In this document: positions 11,415-23,400 of the stretch, one piece after another | How positions within the stretch are numbered: the stretch's first letter is position 1 | Layout: each line of letters opens with the position of its first letter | DNA from: Chloranthus sessilifolius | Lineage: Eukaryota > Streptophyta > Magnoliopsida > Chloranthales > Chloranthaceae | Direction of reading: 5' to 3' | Length of the DNA: 64,000 nt | NCBI GenBank assembly: GCA_021018995.1 | Contig: CM037593.1 | Coordinates: 20,188,810 to 20,252,809 of the forward strand | Translations under genes and position numbers: made by a program | The notes under the pieces: generated by a model | What the model saw: the letters and a program-made list of their open reading frames with translations, nothing else | Database searches by the model: none | What the model was told of the DNA's origin: nothing

Positions 11415-12650
11415 CTCATAATTGGAGATAGGAATAAACATAATTTCACCTATTATTTTCCTTTTTTTCATTGCATGGTCATATTCCCATTCAGGTATTC
11501 AAGCACCAGTATTAACGTAGTTAATGTAGAGAAGCATATCATCCATTTAGACTGAAAAAATAGTTGATGTAATATTCAATGGATCATACGGTTTAAATCT
11601 CCCTAAAACACCATTTTCAGGTCTCTTGTACTCCAAACAATGGTCTATCACTTTTATGGTACGAATCACCCTGTTTCTTTTGGATAAGTAAGCTGGGCTC
11701 GAACTTGTGATCATTGATGGTGTAATTAAGATCAGTTAAACACCATTTTGGTATTTAAACAAATCACCCACTTCTTTTGTATAGGTAAGTTTGGCTCAAA
11801 CGTACAATCATTGATGGAGTAAGATCATTTAAACACCATTTTCGTATTAAAATGACAACTAAAAGTGTAGGATCCAATTAAAGTTGACAGAGTAGTAAAT
11901 AATTTGCTGAACCATAATAATGATAGCTAATTAAAAAGGGTACAAGATTTTGCAGTCGAAGATTCGGCCTTAACAACTAATTGTTCCACTATTAAACCCG
12001 TTGACTCCTTAAATCAGACGATGGAGATCATTTGTTGACTACTTTGACTCAGACGATAGAGATCATATTTCGCCCCAATCTCTCACATAATTGATATCTT
12101 GATCCACTTATCATACGGTCATATGTCAATTACACATTGCACACATCCCTAGGTGGTCATGATCTCAAGATCTATTAAGGTAAAGATTCAGGTGAAAAAT
12201 TATCTCTATCGACTAATTGACCCTTGGGGATGTGTGCCACGTGGAATCAATATCCAACAACTTGATAGGTGTGCTATAATCTCAAGATCTATTAAGTGAA
12301 AGATCATGATGAAAAATGACGTCCATCATCCGATTAAAATGGTCATAAGAACGGTAGGAATTAGTAGATCCACTTCTTGCTTCCTTAGTCCAATTTGCAA
12401 CCAATGATTTGCTCTCTACAATCAATGATTATCACCATCAGCACTGTTGGCTGTCTTCAATTGAATTCGTCCCAACATTTCACTTAGTAGATCTTGAGAT
12501 CATGGCCCACCTATCACGTGATCAAATGTTGATTCCACATGGCAAACATCCCCAAAAGTTCCCCTTGGAGATTTATATCACGTGACATCAACATAATGTC
12601 CACGTGCATTTGCATGTGCCTTTTTACCAGTGTATATATATTATATATAT
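11415..12650. other. Intergenic DNA dense in foldback MITE arms
   Basis: No gene is seen. A roughly 100-bp imperfect direct repeat (AAACACCATTTT...GGCTCGAAC...AATCATTGATGG) covers about 11600-11870. Between 11960 and 12560 the motifs GATGGAGATCATTT, AGATCTTGAGATCATG and ATGATCTCAAGATCTATT alternate in both orientations. This indicates several nested or truncated copies of the dispersed foldback MITE. Confidence 0.55.
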
Positions 12651-12654
12651 ATAT

Positions 12655-13016
12655 GGGAGCTAGTTAGGTCATCTAATGGAGGACAGTGACCTTCCTCCAA
12701 GATACACATGGAGCTCTACGTGGCACCCAAAACACTGTTTGGGTGCCACGTGAAGCACAAGCGGACGGTTTAGATCAATATTAAAAAAAAAAATTGAAAA
12801 AAACTTTTTAAACCCACAAGTAAAAGTTTGACAAGTTTCATTGGTCCATATTTCACAATTCCAAAAACACATGATGGAGATGAGTTTCTAATTTTTTTTT
12901 CAAAGATGATCTAAGCAATGAACCTGAGCTCCATGTGGCATGGAAACAATATTTTGGGTGCCACGTGGAGGCTTAGATGATGGAGACCGTCCTCCCATTG
13001 AGGACGGACACCTTTT

Positions 13017-13018
<2 letters not shown>
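12655..13018. mobile_element. TA-targeted MITE, copy 1
   Basis: About 364 bases have inverted ends: AATGGAGGACAGTGACC at the left and GGAGACCGTCCTCCCATTG at the right. Inside each end is a GGGTGCCACGTG-type dyad. It is flanked by TA tracts (about 12634-12652 and 13019-13059). A second copy in opposite orientation lies at 24753-25143. It has no coding capacity. Flanking TA tracts resemble the microsatellite-targeting Micron elements of rice; relation to Micron is not shown. Confidence 0.72.

Positions 13019-13059
<41 letters not shown>
13019..13059. repeat. (TA)n microsatellite
   Basis: A pure TA tract of about 41 bases separates the TA-targeted MITE from M copy 3. Open frames translating as Ile-Tyr runs across it are artefacts. 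Confidence 0.97.
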
Positions 13060-13062
<3 letters not shown>

Positions 13063-13935
13063 TAAAAGGGAAAATGCGCTCGGGTGTAGAGATATCTCTG
13101 CGCCTTTTGATATGGGTGTGACACGTAGCGTTTTTTTTGTGAAGTAATGTGTGGCATGAAGCACTTTATTAACTAGGGTTAAACTTTTAAAATATTTTAA
13201 GTCATATTCTCTTTCAACCGTCATTTTTGACTTTTTTAGAAGTCTCTTTCTTTTCTCTCTCTTCTCTATCTTTTTCCAAGAAATTGTTAGACTTACTTTT
13301 TCAACTATATTTTACTCAGAAAATGTGGGCGCCCGACAGTGAAGTACGAGCATGTCGGTAGTGAAGCGCCGACACCCCGTTAGAGAGGTGTCAACACCTC
13401 GATATTGAGGCGCTGACACCCAGTCGCTAGGGTACTGGCGCTTCATTATTTATTTATTTTCTTTTTATTGAAGCTCCGACACCTCGATATAGAGGTGCCG
13501 ACGCCCCTAAAATGATGTGTCAGCACCCTATTTTTTTTTTAGCGAAGTGCCGATACCTCGATATAGAGGTGCAGCCGTGGTACCAACACTTCGCTATTGA
13601 GGAGCCAGTGCCTCGCTATTGAGGTGCCGATGCCTTACTACCGGGGTGCCGGCGCTTTGATACCGAGATGCTAGCGCTTTACTATTGGGCGCTTACATTT
13701 TTTAAGTAAAATATACCTTAAAAAGTAAGTCTGACACATTCTTGAAAAAGAGAGAAGAGAGAGAAAATAAAAATACTTTTAAAAAGTCAAGAATAACGGT
13801 TGGAAGAGTATATAACTTTTAAAAATACTTTAAAAGTTTAATCATAGTTAGTAAAGTGGAACCCATGCCATCCACCACTTTACAAAAAGGTGTTACGTGT
13901 CGCGTTCATGTCAATAGGCACAGAGATATTTATAT
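13060..13935. mobile_element. M element copy 3, right end truncated
   Basis: The left end has GGGAAAATGCGCTCGGGTGT and the subterminal dyad TAGAGATATCTCTGCGCC. The conserved TTTTTTTGTGAAGTAATGTG follows. The centre (13325-13690) is a 22-bp array, then the inverted arm runs to CAATAGGCACAGAGATATT at about 13930. The final CGCCCGGGCGC-type end seen in copy 2 is missing. Confidence 0.68.
13325..13690. repeat. 22-bp repeat array in M copy 3
   Basis: Units with CACCTCGATATAGAGGTG-type dyads and GCCAGTGCCTCGCTATTGAG occur about every 22 bases. Homopolymer and ATTT tracts interrupt the array near 13445-13480 and 13530-13545. Confidence 0.78.
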
Positions 13936-13939
13936 TATG

Positions 13940-14865
13940 GTGCTCAATACTATTAAAGATTGTATTCCGACTCTTCTAGCCAAGGATCAAAATTTCGGCC
14001 GAAATGATCGAAATTTCGGTCCAAATTTATGTAGGACTCAAATTATCTGCCCAAATTTTGGTTCAAATTTTCAGTTTCGGTTAGGCCCGAAACCGAAATT
14101 TTGATCGCTGCAATTGACCAAGTAGGGGCGGGGAATAAATCGACTTGGAAGGGAATAAATCGAATTGGAAAAAATTCCGACAAAATTGGTCTACTTCAGA
14201 GGAAAAAAAATAAAAATAAAAGATAAAGAGTCAAAATTTAAAATTAAATTGATTAAAAGATAATCATTCTTGATCAAAATTATTCTTCGGGCATGGCCAT
14301 CTGAGAAGTGGCCGATTAAATGGAAGGTCTAGATCATGATGAAGATACGTGCATTATTGGCTGATGAAGATGGCGAGTACCATCACTACAATTAGGCTAG
14401 GTACCATGTTATAAAAACTAATTATTATTTATTAGTAATTTTTTATTGCTTTCCAAAAAGTTGCCTAAGAAAAGAATGTGCAAAAGGGAATCTCCTTTCT
14501 CACTAAAGATACTCAAATCTCAATGAATTTGGTCGTCAGCTTTTGTTTTGTCACTTTTTGTAGGGATCATTTCAAAGCATGAATTTAAAATTGGTACAGC
14601 CTTTCAGTGTGAACCCGTTGGTTACTCCCAAGTGTGAACGGGTCAATCTCTTTGCACTAAAGTGATCAGCCTTAGAAAGAGGTCATTTGGTTATGATGAC
14701 CTAAATCAATCAATCACCATCCAGATGTGCTTATTTTATCATAAGGAGGTTGACCGTTCACACTTGACAGTGATCTGATTGCCCTATACCAATTCTATAA
14801 AGGAACATGCTACACTTGTAGTTACAAAAACGGTAGCGTTATTTGCACCCGTTAAACCTGCAACG
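13940..14865. other. Intergenic DNA, no gene recognised
   Basis: A tract at 13990-14105 is rich in AAATTTCGG and CCGAAACCGAAATTTTGATC. The latter recurs at 35353-35385, so it belongs to a dispersed repeat. The rest is AT-rich without coding features. Confidence 0.5.
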
Positions 14866-14867
14866 AA

Positions 14868-15205
14868 CACCTGGTTTCCACTATAAAAAAATCGTTGACT
14901 ACCTTAAATGAGACGATGGGGATCATTTTTTATCTCAATATTCCACACAATAGATCTTGATATCATGGCGCACCTAACAAATGGTCAATGTTGATTCCAC
15001 ACACATTCTCAAAAGTGATCGTTTGATAAGTATGTCCGTGAACATGGTCACTTTTGGGGATGTCTTCCATGTGAAATCAAGATTTGACCGTCTGATACGT
15101 ACGCCATGATCTCAAGATCTAATTGGTGGAAGATTAGGACGCAAACCGATCTCCATCATTTGATTCAAGGCAATCAACCTTGTTTTCCTGTGAAAAAACG
15201 TGTGC
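14868..15205. mobile_element. Foldback MITE (dispersed family)
   Basis: The two halves are inverted copies. GATGGGGATCATTTTTTATC, ATAGATCTTGATATCATG and GGTCAATGTTGATTCCAC on the left pair with GTGAAATCAAGATTTGACCG, CATGATCTCAAGATCTAATT and GATCTCCATCATTTGATTC on the right. The turn is near 15030. No open frame of interest. Confidence 0.65.
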
Positions 15206-15219
15206 TCTTCATAGGAAAA

Positions 15220-15515
15220 ATGGGCGCGAATCATGGTATCAAGTATCAACTGATACCGAAACGTATTAGCGATACGCTACCATTACCTTGGCCAACCGAT
15301 ACCGATACGACCAAGATACAGTATCAGGATCGTATCAGGACCATATCAGTATCGGTCGATATAGGATTGTATCGGACAATACGTATCAAGTATCGGCCAA
15401 TACCTCCTTTATTTGGTTTTTTTTTTTATAAAATTAAACATAAAGTTGTCTTGGTGTCAATATGGGCCGACACGTATCACTCTTCCATAGACCGCTACTT
15501 GAGTTGATACCTTGG
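15220..15515. repeat. GATAC/GTATC-rich degenerate repeat
   Basis: Many short inverted motifs (CCGATACGACC, GTATCAGGATCG, GTATCGGTCGATA, ATACGTATC) repeat at short steps. A related stretch (ATCGTCCGATGTCGATACGT) occurs near 32725-32860. The 133-residue open frame across it is composed of the repeat and is not called as a gene. Confidence 0.6.
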
Positions 15516-15539
15516 TGTGAATAACCCCTTACGAAAAAT

Positions 15540-16780
15540 CTTTAACCTTGGGAAATTTTCATTTATTTATGAGTCCACTAAGATGCATAGTCATCAAATT
15601 AGAAGTTTTTAAAATTTGTTAGTAATTTACAAATTTAAGATTATATAAATTAATTATAAATTATTCATAATTCTTTTGAAAAAATGGGGCATTTTTTAAA
15701 AGTTCACAAATAATTTATAATTTTTTTAATAGATCATGATTTTTAGTATTAAATTTTTATACATTTTCATCTTACTATTTTAATTTTTTTCCCCGAGTTT
15801 ATCATGAACTTTGACAACTTTGCTGGGTTTTTTTTCTAATATTAAGCTTGCCAAATTTTTGTCCAGCCCTGACTTGGTGACTATGCTAAGATGGGCAGTA
15901 AGTGGATCTAGATATGCACATACTTTAAAGAGCGCTTGCCGGAGAGTGGGATGACTTCACATCTAACAAGACATCAACTCATTGTCTGGTAGGGCAAATG
16001 GGCATTGGTGAGGTCCAATAAGGTTGAATTGGATTTCAAGTTAAACCGCTCCTGCAACCCCTGAGAGCAGGACAAAAAGACATGTAAAGACATTTTGTTA
16101 GATCTAAACTGTTATAATTAGCAACATCTATGTTCAAATATTGGATATTATCTTTTCGATTGGCCATTCACCGGTCGGTTGCATGATCCCCCAATCAAGC
16201 AGGCGGTTGATTGGGGGACTATGATCAGCCACCTACCTGACTTTTTGAGGAAAATGGTTAAGTCCTATCAAGCAGAATTGGATTTCCAGTTCTATTCCAT
16301 CTATTACCCTTGAAAATTGGAGAATTATAATTTTCTTGATTTTTACTTTTTATAGTAAAACGTGCAGTCAAAATTCTTTTATTTCCAAGGGAAGAGGATG
16401 GGGTAGGATTGGAGATGCCGCAGGACTGGAAATCCTCTTCTACTTTGTAGGATCTGACCATTGCCGGATTTTCCGATCAGTTGAGTTGCATTTAATTGAA
16501 AGACAAGAGAGAGGGTGTTAATACTGGTTTTTATTGTTTGATAAGGGATCTTAAGACCAATAGTCGACGATAGATGCTGCCAATTTTATGTTTTAAGAAG
16601 GGGATCTTGCAAAATGTCTTTCTATTAAGTAGAACGAGTTGGGTACCATCTAGCAAGTACCAACACCAACCAGATGGAGTTTTGTAGGGGTATTGTTGAA
16701 AATTTAAGCACATGTTGAGGGCTATTTCCAGGCCCTTAGTGAGTTGGGATTTTTGTTGGTAGGTCCTCTTTCAATGATAT
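15540..16780. other. AT-rich DNA upstream of the thioesterase gene
   Basis: No gene is seen. A TTTTT-rich repeat ending GACTTGGTGACTATG (15871-15886) recurs at 20640-20655 and, in weaker form, at 35489-35502. An inverted pair CCCCCAATCAAGCAGG / CGGTTGATTGGGGG sits at 16188-16220. The last kilobase is presumably promoter-proximal DNA of the gene starting near 16.8 kb. Confidence 0.5.
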
Positions 16781-16792
16781 CATCATCAAAAT

Positions 16793-16803
16793 TTTATATA
16801 TAA
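16793..16803 (+). promoter_or_regulatory. Putative TATA box of the thioesterase gene
   Basis: TTTATATATAAG lies about 30-35 bases before a GA-rich stretch (16824-16842) and about 75 bases before the first splice donor. That spacing would put transcription start near 16830. Position and motif are seen; function is inference. Confidence 0.5.
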
Positions 16804-16827
16804 GCAAACGGGGAGCTGAAAGTCAGA

Positions 16828-16872
16828 GAGAGAGAGAGAGAGTAATCATCATTTGTGGCTTCACAAATTCAG
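16828..16872 (+). other. 5' UTR exon of the thioesterase gene
   Basis: A (GA)n-rich leader ends at AATTCAG with a strong donor GTAAGTAA at 16873. The next exon, after acceptor TTGCAG at 17384-17389, begins with non-coding sequence before the ATG at 17459. An intron in the 5' UTR is common in plant genes. The start at 16828 is estimated from the TATA box. Confidence 0.5.
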
Positions 16873-17458
16873 GTAAGTAAAAAACAAGTAAAGCCCATTT
16901 TCTTTCTTCACTTCCAGTTGCTGAAGATTCATTTTGGTATCTAATATGTGTATTTTTTTTATTTTTTTTCTTTGTAATCATCATATAATTTTTTTTTTTT
17001 TCATATTATGTATCTATATATTCCTTTCTCGATGTGGGTAATCTTTTAATTTTTTTTATTGTTTGGGAAGGAGTTTGAAGGGGAAATATTCTTGGGTTGT
17101 TCTTTAAATCCTGCCCACAAAGCATTGATTCCAATATTCAAATCCCAAACCTCTTGCATGGGCTCATTCATTCATGCGTATTCCCCATCTATTGTAGATT
17201 CCCTGCTCATAAGGATTTAATTCTGTTCCCCTTTCAGTATCTTTAATTTTTTGGTACTAATTAAAAAAAAGGGGAAAAGTTGTAACTTTATAGGCTGCTT
17301 TTATTATTTTTGAGTACGATTGATGGGTTTATTCCATTTCCACTGATGGGTATAAAATGAGAGGTCAATATGGTTTTTGTTCGTTGCAGAAGCTGTTTAC
17401 AGTGAGATCCATTGCAAGAGAAAGGTTTGCAACTGTGTTATTTTGCGCGGCGGGGGAG

Positions 17459-20400
17459 ATGAGCTATGGGAGCAGCTCTTTGGGTTCTGGTCAGGCACTT
17501 TCGAAGTCTAGTAATTTTTTTTTTTTTTAGTTAATTGTTGTTGATTTTAGTCATAGCTGAATATTGATATCTTTAGGTTATAATTTATGTACAATGTCGG
17601 ACTTCTTTATTACTTTTAATCATTAAGTTTAATTTTATGAATTATAGAATTTTTAATAAATCAGCTGCAACCTAAGTAGCTCTTTTGGTTCTTATTAGTT
17701 TAATTTTGTCATTTTCTTTTTTATGGGTTTTTTGATGAATTTTATTTTGATATAGATAAGAGACGAGTGTTGATATTTTTGTTACTTACTTCACTTCACT
17801 TCAATGTTGTTTTGTTTTGATTTGTTTTTTTTTTTTTTCGTTTTTTGTGGCTGGCTTGTATTGATATGAGCTAATGAAAAAGTGCAGCTGGTAGGACTGC
17901 TAGAATGACTTTTGAGTATGGAAGGACCCATGTGGTGAGGCCCAAAGGGAGACACCTGGCCACTATCGTGTGGCTCCATGGCCTCGGTGATAATGGCTCA
18001 AGGTATTTATTTCTTCTGTTTGCATTTTCTTTCTTCACTTTATTATTAGTGTTGTAATCTTGTTTTAATTATCATTTGAAGTCATGTATTTTTTATTTTG
18101 ATATTTCTATGGGTGTGTGCGTGCGTGTGTGTGAGTGGTTGAGACTTTGTGTCGTAATTTCTTTTGGTGTCTCAACTTAATCTATCATATCTAATTGGAT
18201 CAGATTTCTTGTAAATCTATCCCACTTTTTTCTCGGGCTAATCAGAAGAAGTTAATTACATGATTTTCATCTTCTTCGAATATGACCACCATAGGAAGTA
18301 CCATTTTTTCTGTTGCATTTGTGGATGAGGCTTATCTTATAAGGTATGTAGCTTTGATCGTAGGAGCAATTTTGGCTGTGTTGCATCATAGTAATTCTGT
18401 AAAGCTTTTGCATTATTTCCGTTAGCTTCAAATGACATCCATGACAATCGTTCATTCTATTCAAAGAATCCCTGTTCTAGAACCGTACGTGAGATTTTCA
18501 TCTCATATGGCTCGTCCCTTATGTGCATAGTAATGCGAGGAATAATCCATGGAACAAAAAAGATTAAAATATTCTCTTTTGAGTTGATTCGGGTTGGTGT
18601 TTTTACAAGGAATCTCTAGCCATCCTTCCTACAAGAGCTCTTTTCTTAGCACCAAGCGTGTTGGTGCTCGATAGAAATAGTAACCCCAACAATTTCTTTG
18701 TCCTTGGCGCCTACTATTTCTATGAATTAGTCACTTGAACAATCTTTGATGGTTATACGGGTATCCAAATTAAGAACAAGATGGATGTTTGTTGTCCCAA
18801 TCATTCTATCCTTGTTACTCCTAAACTCCTAATCTTAAGAAGGAAAATGTGTAATTGATGACAAAGTATTTGTGTTGTTGATTTATGGATGTAGCGTTTC
18901 TTCCCTTATGTTGCCTATTTGTTCTAGTGGAGTAGGATTGACCCGCAATACAAAAACCTATAGGTGTAACCTTTCGCTCAATACTAGAATCAACAATTGA
19001 AGCATATGAGGCTACATCGATCACAGATACACGACTGAAGGAATTGTTCTATCTCTGAACTTCATCTCTACAAAGCATAAGTTTATTTCAAAAGGCATTT
19101 TTCTTTCTATACGGACTCATGCCTCTTCTTGTAAGACTGAGGGTGGTAAATAAATACTAAAAAAATAATCAAATCAACCATCTTTGTAATAGGTAAATGC
19201 CTCTTTTTCTCTGGAAATTGTCGGCATTACTTGTAATAAATTATTGGTTACAATTGAAAATATCTTATCAATAAATTTTTTATTGATTTGAGATCTAGGC
19301 ATAGGTAGCAATCCATTCTAATTCTTCTCATTACCTCTCATGGGAAAGTGATCCACCCAACAAAGGAATTGTATTGTTAAAGTACAAAATAACAAAAGAT
19401 ACATTCTAAAAAATGTGGAACTTCAACTAAAATTGTCCTTTTTAGGCAAGGGTATGTAGGAAAATTGGAATTTGCTTGGATTTATATTCCATTCAAGTTT
19501 AGTGAAAGGAACTATTACCATTACTATTTCATCGAAGTTGAAGAATCAAGGAATTTTGCCCATCACTAATTGCTCAAAGAATTTCTTGATTCGGAATCAC
19601 GGGATTGGTAGATGTCATAGATGTTGGATCCTACGTCCATTACTCTATATTTGTTGGTGTTGTCAATAATGACTGATGAATTGACCTTCAACTGGAATTG
19701 GGGAAATGAGAGGGGGTTGGTGTTGCACGAAGCTGGGATGGGACATACTTAAGATTTGTTCCTTAGAGCTCATTGTTGAAGAATGGTGGCTTGGCATTTT
19801 GGAATTAGAGAAGAATTCTTGTATGAGGTGTGTTGCCATCATTTCCTTCTCCTTTGCTAGGTTATGTGTCATGGATTTGTCGATTGAAGAATCGGATCTT
19901 GGCTTGCTAACCATATTGTTTTTTCATCGGAGGATAGGATCAGCAGGGAGAGTGAACCAAATTATTTAATGATTGGATACTAGATTTCTATTGAGTTGTT
20001 AAATGCAACAAATTTGTGAAAAGTTGATCCTTGGAATTCCTCAGGCCCGTTTTGTAGGTGCAACTTTTTAATTTGTTAGGTTCAACTTACTGAACAAATC
20101 ATTCATCGTCACGAAAACAATTCCACTTTCCCCTTCCTTGCTCACGGTTTGCTTGCTACATCCATCGCAACAAAATTATCTGTTTTTTTTTTTAATAAGT
20201 CTCATTTAAATCATAAATTTTTCTTCAAACCCATTTACTCTATTAATCATCTCATTGAGAAATTCACATATGTTTCAATTTTTTCCCAAATTTTATGATT
20301 ACAATGTGAATTTTATATCTTAGTCACTATTTTTTATAAATGGTAATATTCATTATTAATTAATAATCTTTAGAAGTTTCTTGTTTAAACTATTAATTTT

Positions 20401-23400
20401 AGCTTTTATCTAAATTCCAATTAAGGATAAGTGAATAAGAGTTTTAATTAAAAAAATATTATGTTTCATAATGTTCTAATATCGTTTCCAAATTTTCTCC
20501 GAACTTTGCCTATTTTCTTCCAAATTATGATTTTTGTCCTTATTGAATAATTTCAAGTCTCAATTAGTCCTTTATTTTATTTTTGAATTTTGCCAATTTT
20601 TTCCCACATCATAATTTTTTCCCTCGCATAATTATTCCCGACTTGGTGACTATGTCTATGTAGCGTGGAATATAGAATGGAGACTGTTAGTTTGTGCTAC
20701 AGTTTTCATGCTTTATTGAACCATTAATTATAGAAAATCCATTTATGTTAGTTGAACCATGTGGGTGCTATGCATACTTTCATGCAAGATTCTTATTACA
20801 AATATATGATGGATAAGGGCACCCGTTCCTTCAAATAAATAACATATTGCGGAGGCTTGTTGTTCTTTTCTTTATTTTGCTTTTGGCGTTGAGCTTGGTT
20901 TTGGGAAGGCCCGAGTTAGAAAAGAGAATGTATAAAGGTTTGAATCTTGGGCCATTAGTTACTAGCTTGGTTGGCCAGATAACAATGCTAGCGATTGGTT
21001 TAGCATTAGCCTTTGAAATTAGGGTATTGCATTAGGTGGCAAAATTCCCCCCAAAAAGGGGTCTCTGCACCCCCTCGATCCGTCATATTCTTCAATATCA
21101 TGCACTAGCTCCAGGTGCAACTTCATAAAAAAGCAACCATAGATAAGATCACAACTATTAATGTTTATTTGATTTTCTATCTTACTTTTAGCTTTGGTGA
21201 GTTTGTGTGGTTGATGCTTATTTGTATGCATCATATTGGATTTTACAGTCCTTGTAAATCTTTACCTTCTTTTTTTATTTTATAGTTTTTTTCCAGTATG
21301 ATGTTTCTGAATAATTACTTCAAACTCTACGATTTTAAACAATACTGGCTAGATGCCAGCATCATCTTCACTGGAATTGTTTAGGTCGGTTCTATTGTAA
21401 AATGGTTTGGTGATTGAATCCGGATTTCGAATGAGTTGTTTACTGCAAGACTTTGCAAGAAGTTTACACTATGCATCCGTTAGGCTTTTTCTATAGATGT
21501 GATTGTTTTAATTTGTTTGGTCAAACTTACTAAAACGAAACCTATGCATGCTCGTTAGCAGAGAGGTACTGAATATATATTTTTTTTTGCGCTCATTAAA
21601 TGAACATTAGTTTGTATTACACTTTTCGGGCTTTAATAGCCTAACTTCAGGTTTTAATTTTTTTTCTTTTTTCCCTATGGATATGTACCTTTATAAAATG
21701 GACTTGTTTGAAGCAGAAACAGGAAATGGAATTAGAAAATTTCAATGTAGTCTCCATTTTTTTGGGGGGGGGGGGGTGTTATGCATACTTTTCATGCAAG
21801 ATACTAATTTCGGTTGACTTGTTGGGTAAGAGCACATATTGCGGTGACTTTGTTGTTCTCTTCTTTTCTTTGATGTTGAGATTTGTCGGTGAAAGTACCG
21901 AGTTTGAAAGGAAAATATGTAGAACCCTTGACAACTAGTTCACTAGCTTGGTGCCCAGCTAACTAAACTAGCCTTGGTTTAGTATTAGCCTTATTTATTC
22001 GGACATTACAGTCTAAGAAGTATCAGTTAAATTTTTAATTTTACTTTCAGCTTTGGCAAGGTTTTGTGACGAGTACTCTTTTGCCTGTGGTATATTGGAT
22101 TTATACTCCGATAACTGTTTTTTCACTATTTCTCTAGTGTGACGTATCTAAAGAATACTATGCTTCAAACTCTAGGATTTTACATACTTCTAGCTAGATG
22201 CCTGCCATCTTCTCGATTTTATTTAGGGTTAATGATAGCTCACCTTAGACCAAAAATAAGCCCTCACCGTCCAACTTCTGGGCCATTTAGCGGCCTTGTT
22301 GGGCCAATCCAAATTGTCCAAGTGGCTAAACGTTATACGAAGATCAGCTAGTAAAAAAAGCATGCTCCTCAGAGGGCTTAAACTATTTGATATGGAATTG
22401 ACCAGTGTTCATATCCAACAAAGGGTTCATATTGAACGTTCTTGGATTCAATGGTACGAATCCTCCAATAGGTATTGTTTTGGGTTGGACAGAGGTCATA
22501 AGATGCTCTGAAACTTGGATAAAACTGTGTGCCACTTGGCACCATAGTGAGGGTTTTATCTTAAGCCTGAGGTGAGTAGAGTCAATCCCATTTTATAATG
22601 ATCCAAGTCCAACATGTGAATTGTGGAGTGATATTCTTCGCGGATAATTTACTTTTCTTCTTGACTATACAATTTTGTCCTATTGAAAAAAAACCTTCTG
22701 ATTTTTTAAGTTATGATGATTGAGTGGAACGATTATCTGGGTTTTATGATTGCTCATTTGCTTGTTTTCTTTATTTTCTTTGCCATCTTTGCTTCTGCTT
22801 CAAGTGATAACTGCTGCTGTTTGCACTTCTAGAGGCTAAGTTGGAGGCAAAGATATTGGAAACTTGAACGTTGTGGAAAGAATGACAGCCAGTTGTTCTC
22901 CCTCAGTTTTCTACACTAAGTAGTTTGTACATTCGCAGATGGATTCTTACTCATGTTAGAATTTGGAATGAAACAGTAGTCAGGCTACCTACCTGCCGTC
23001 TAAGTAACTAATCACGCACAACCTGCTGTACTGATCATTTGGTTAACGATCTGAGACTGTTGTTGCTTTGATTGTGGCGGTCAAGTTTAACTAAAAAACT
23101 AAGTTCGGTGTTAAATATTAGTAGAGAAACTCACTATTATCATGGAGTTAGCATATTACTTTTTCCATAGATCCTTCATTACCATGCATTATTGTTTGGA
23201 AATGTTTCCTTTTATTTTTCTTTGTATTTTCTTCCTTTATATTTACCTTAGGTATCCCACTTTGGTTGGGTGACCATTTTCTTCTGTTTTTGTAGGCTTG
23301 TGTCTTCTCTGAATAAATTTGCACAACCAATGAGAATTTTTTTTAGTAGTTTTTGTTAATGATTTTTCTAAAATATCTTGATGTGCATAATATTTTCCAT

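Noticed and set aside
15106-15507. 133-residue plus-strand frame
   Set aside because: It spans a MITE arm and the GATAC-rich repeat; no domain.
19663-19969. Overlapping frames of 83 and 87 residues on both strands
   Set aside because: Intronic, no recognised similarity, no splice-compatible context; may be flanking debris of the plastid insertion.
20847-21035. 62-residue frame with a hydrophobic start resembling a signal peptide
   Set aside because: It lies in an intron, and the duplicated copy near 21.85 kb does not keep the frame.
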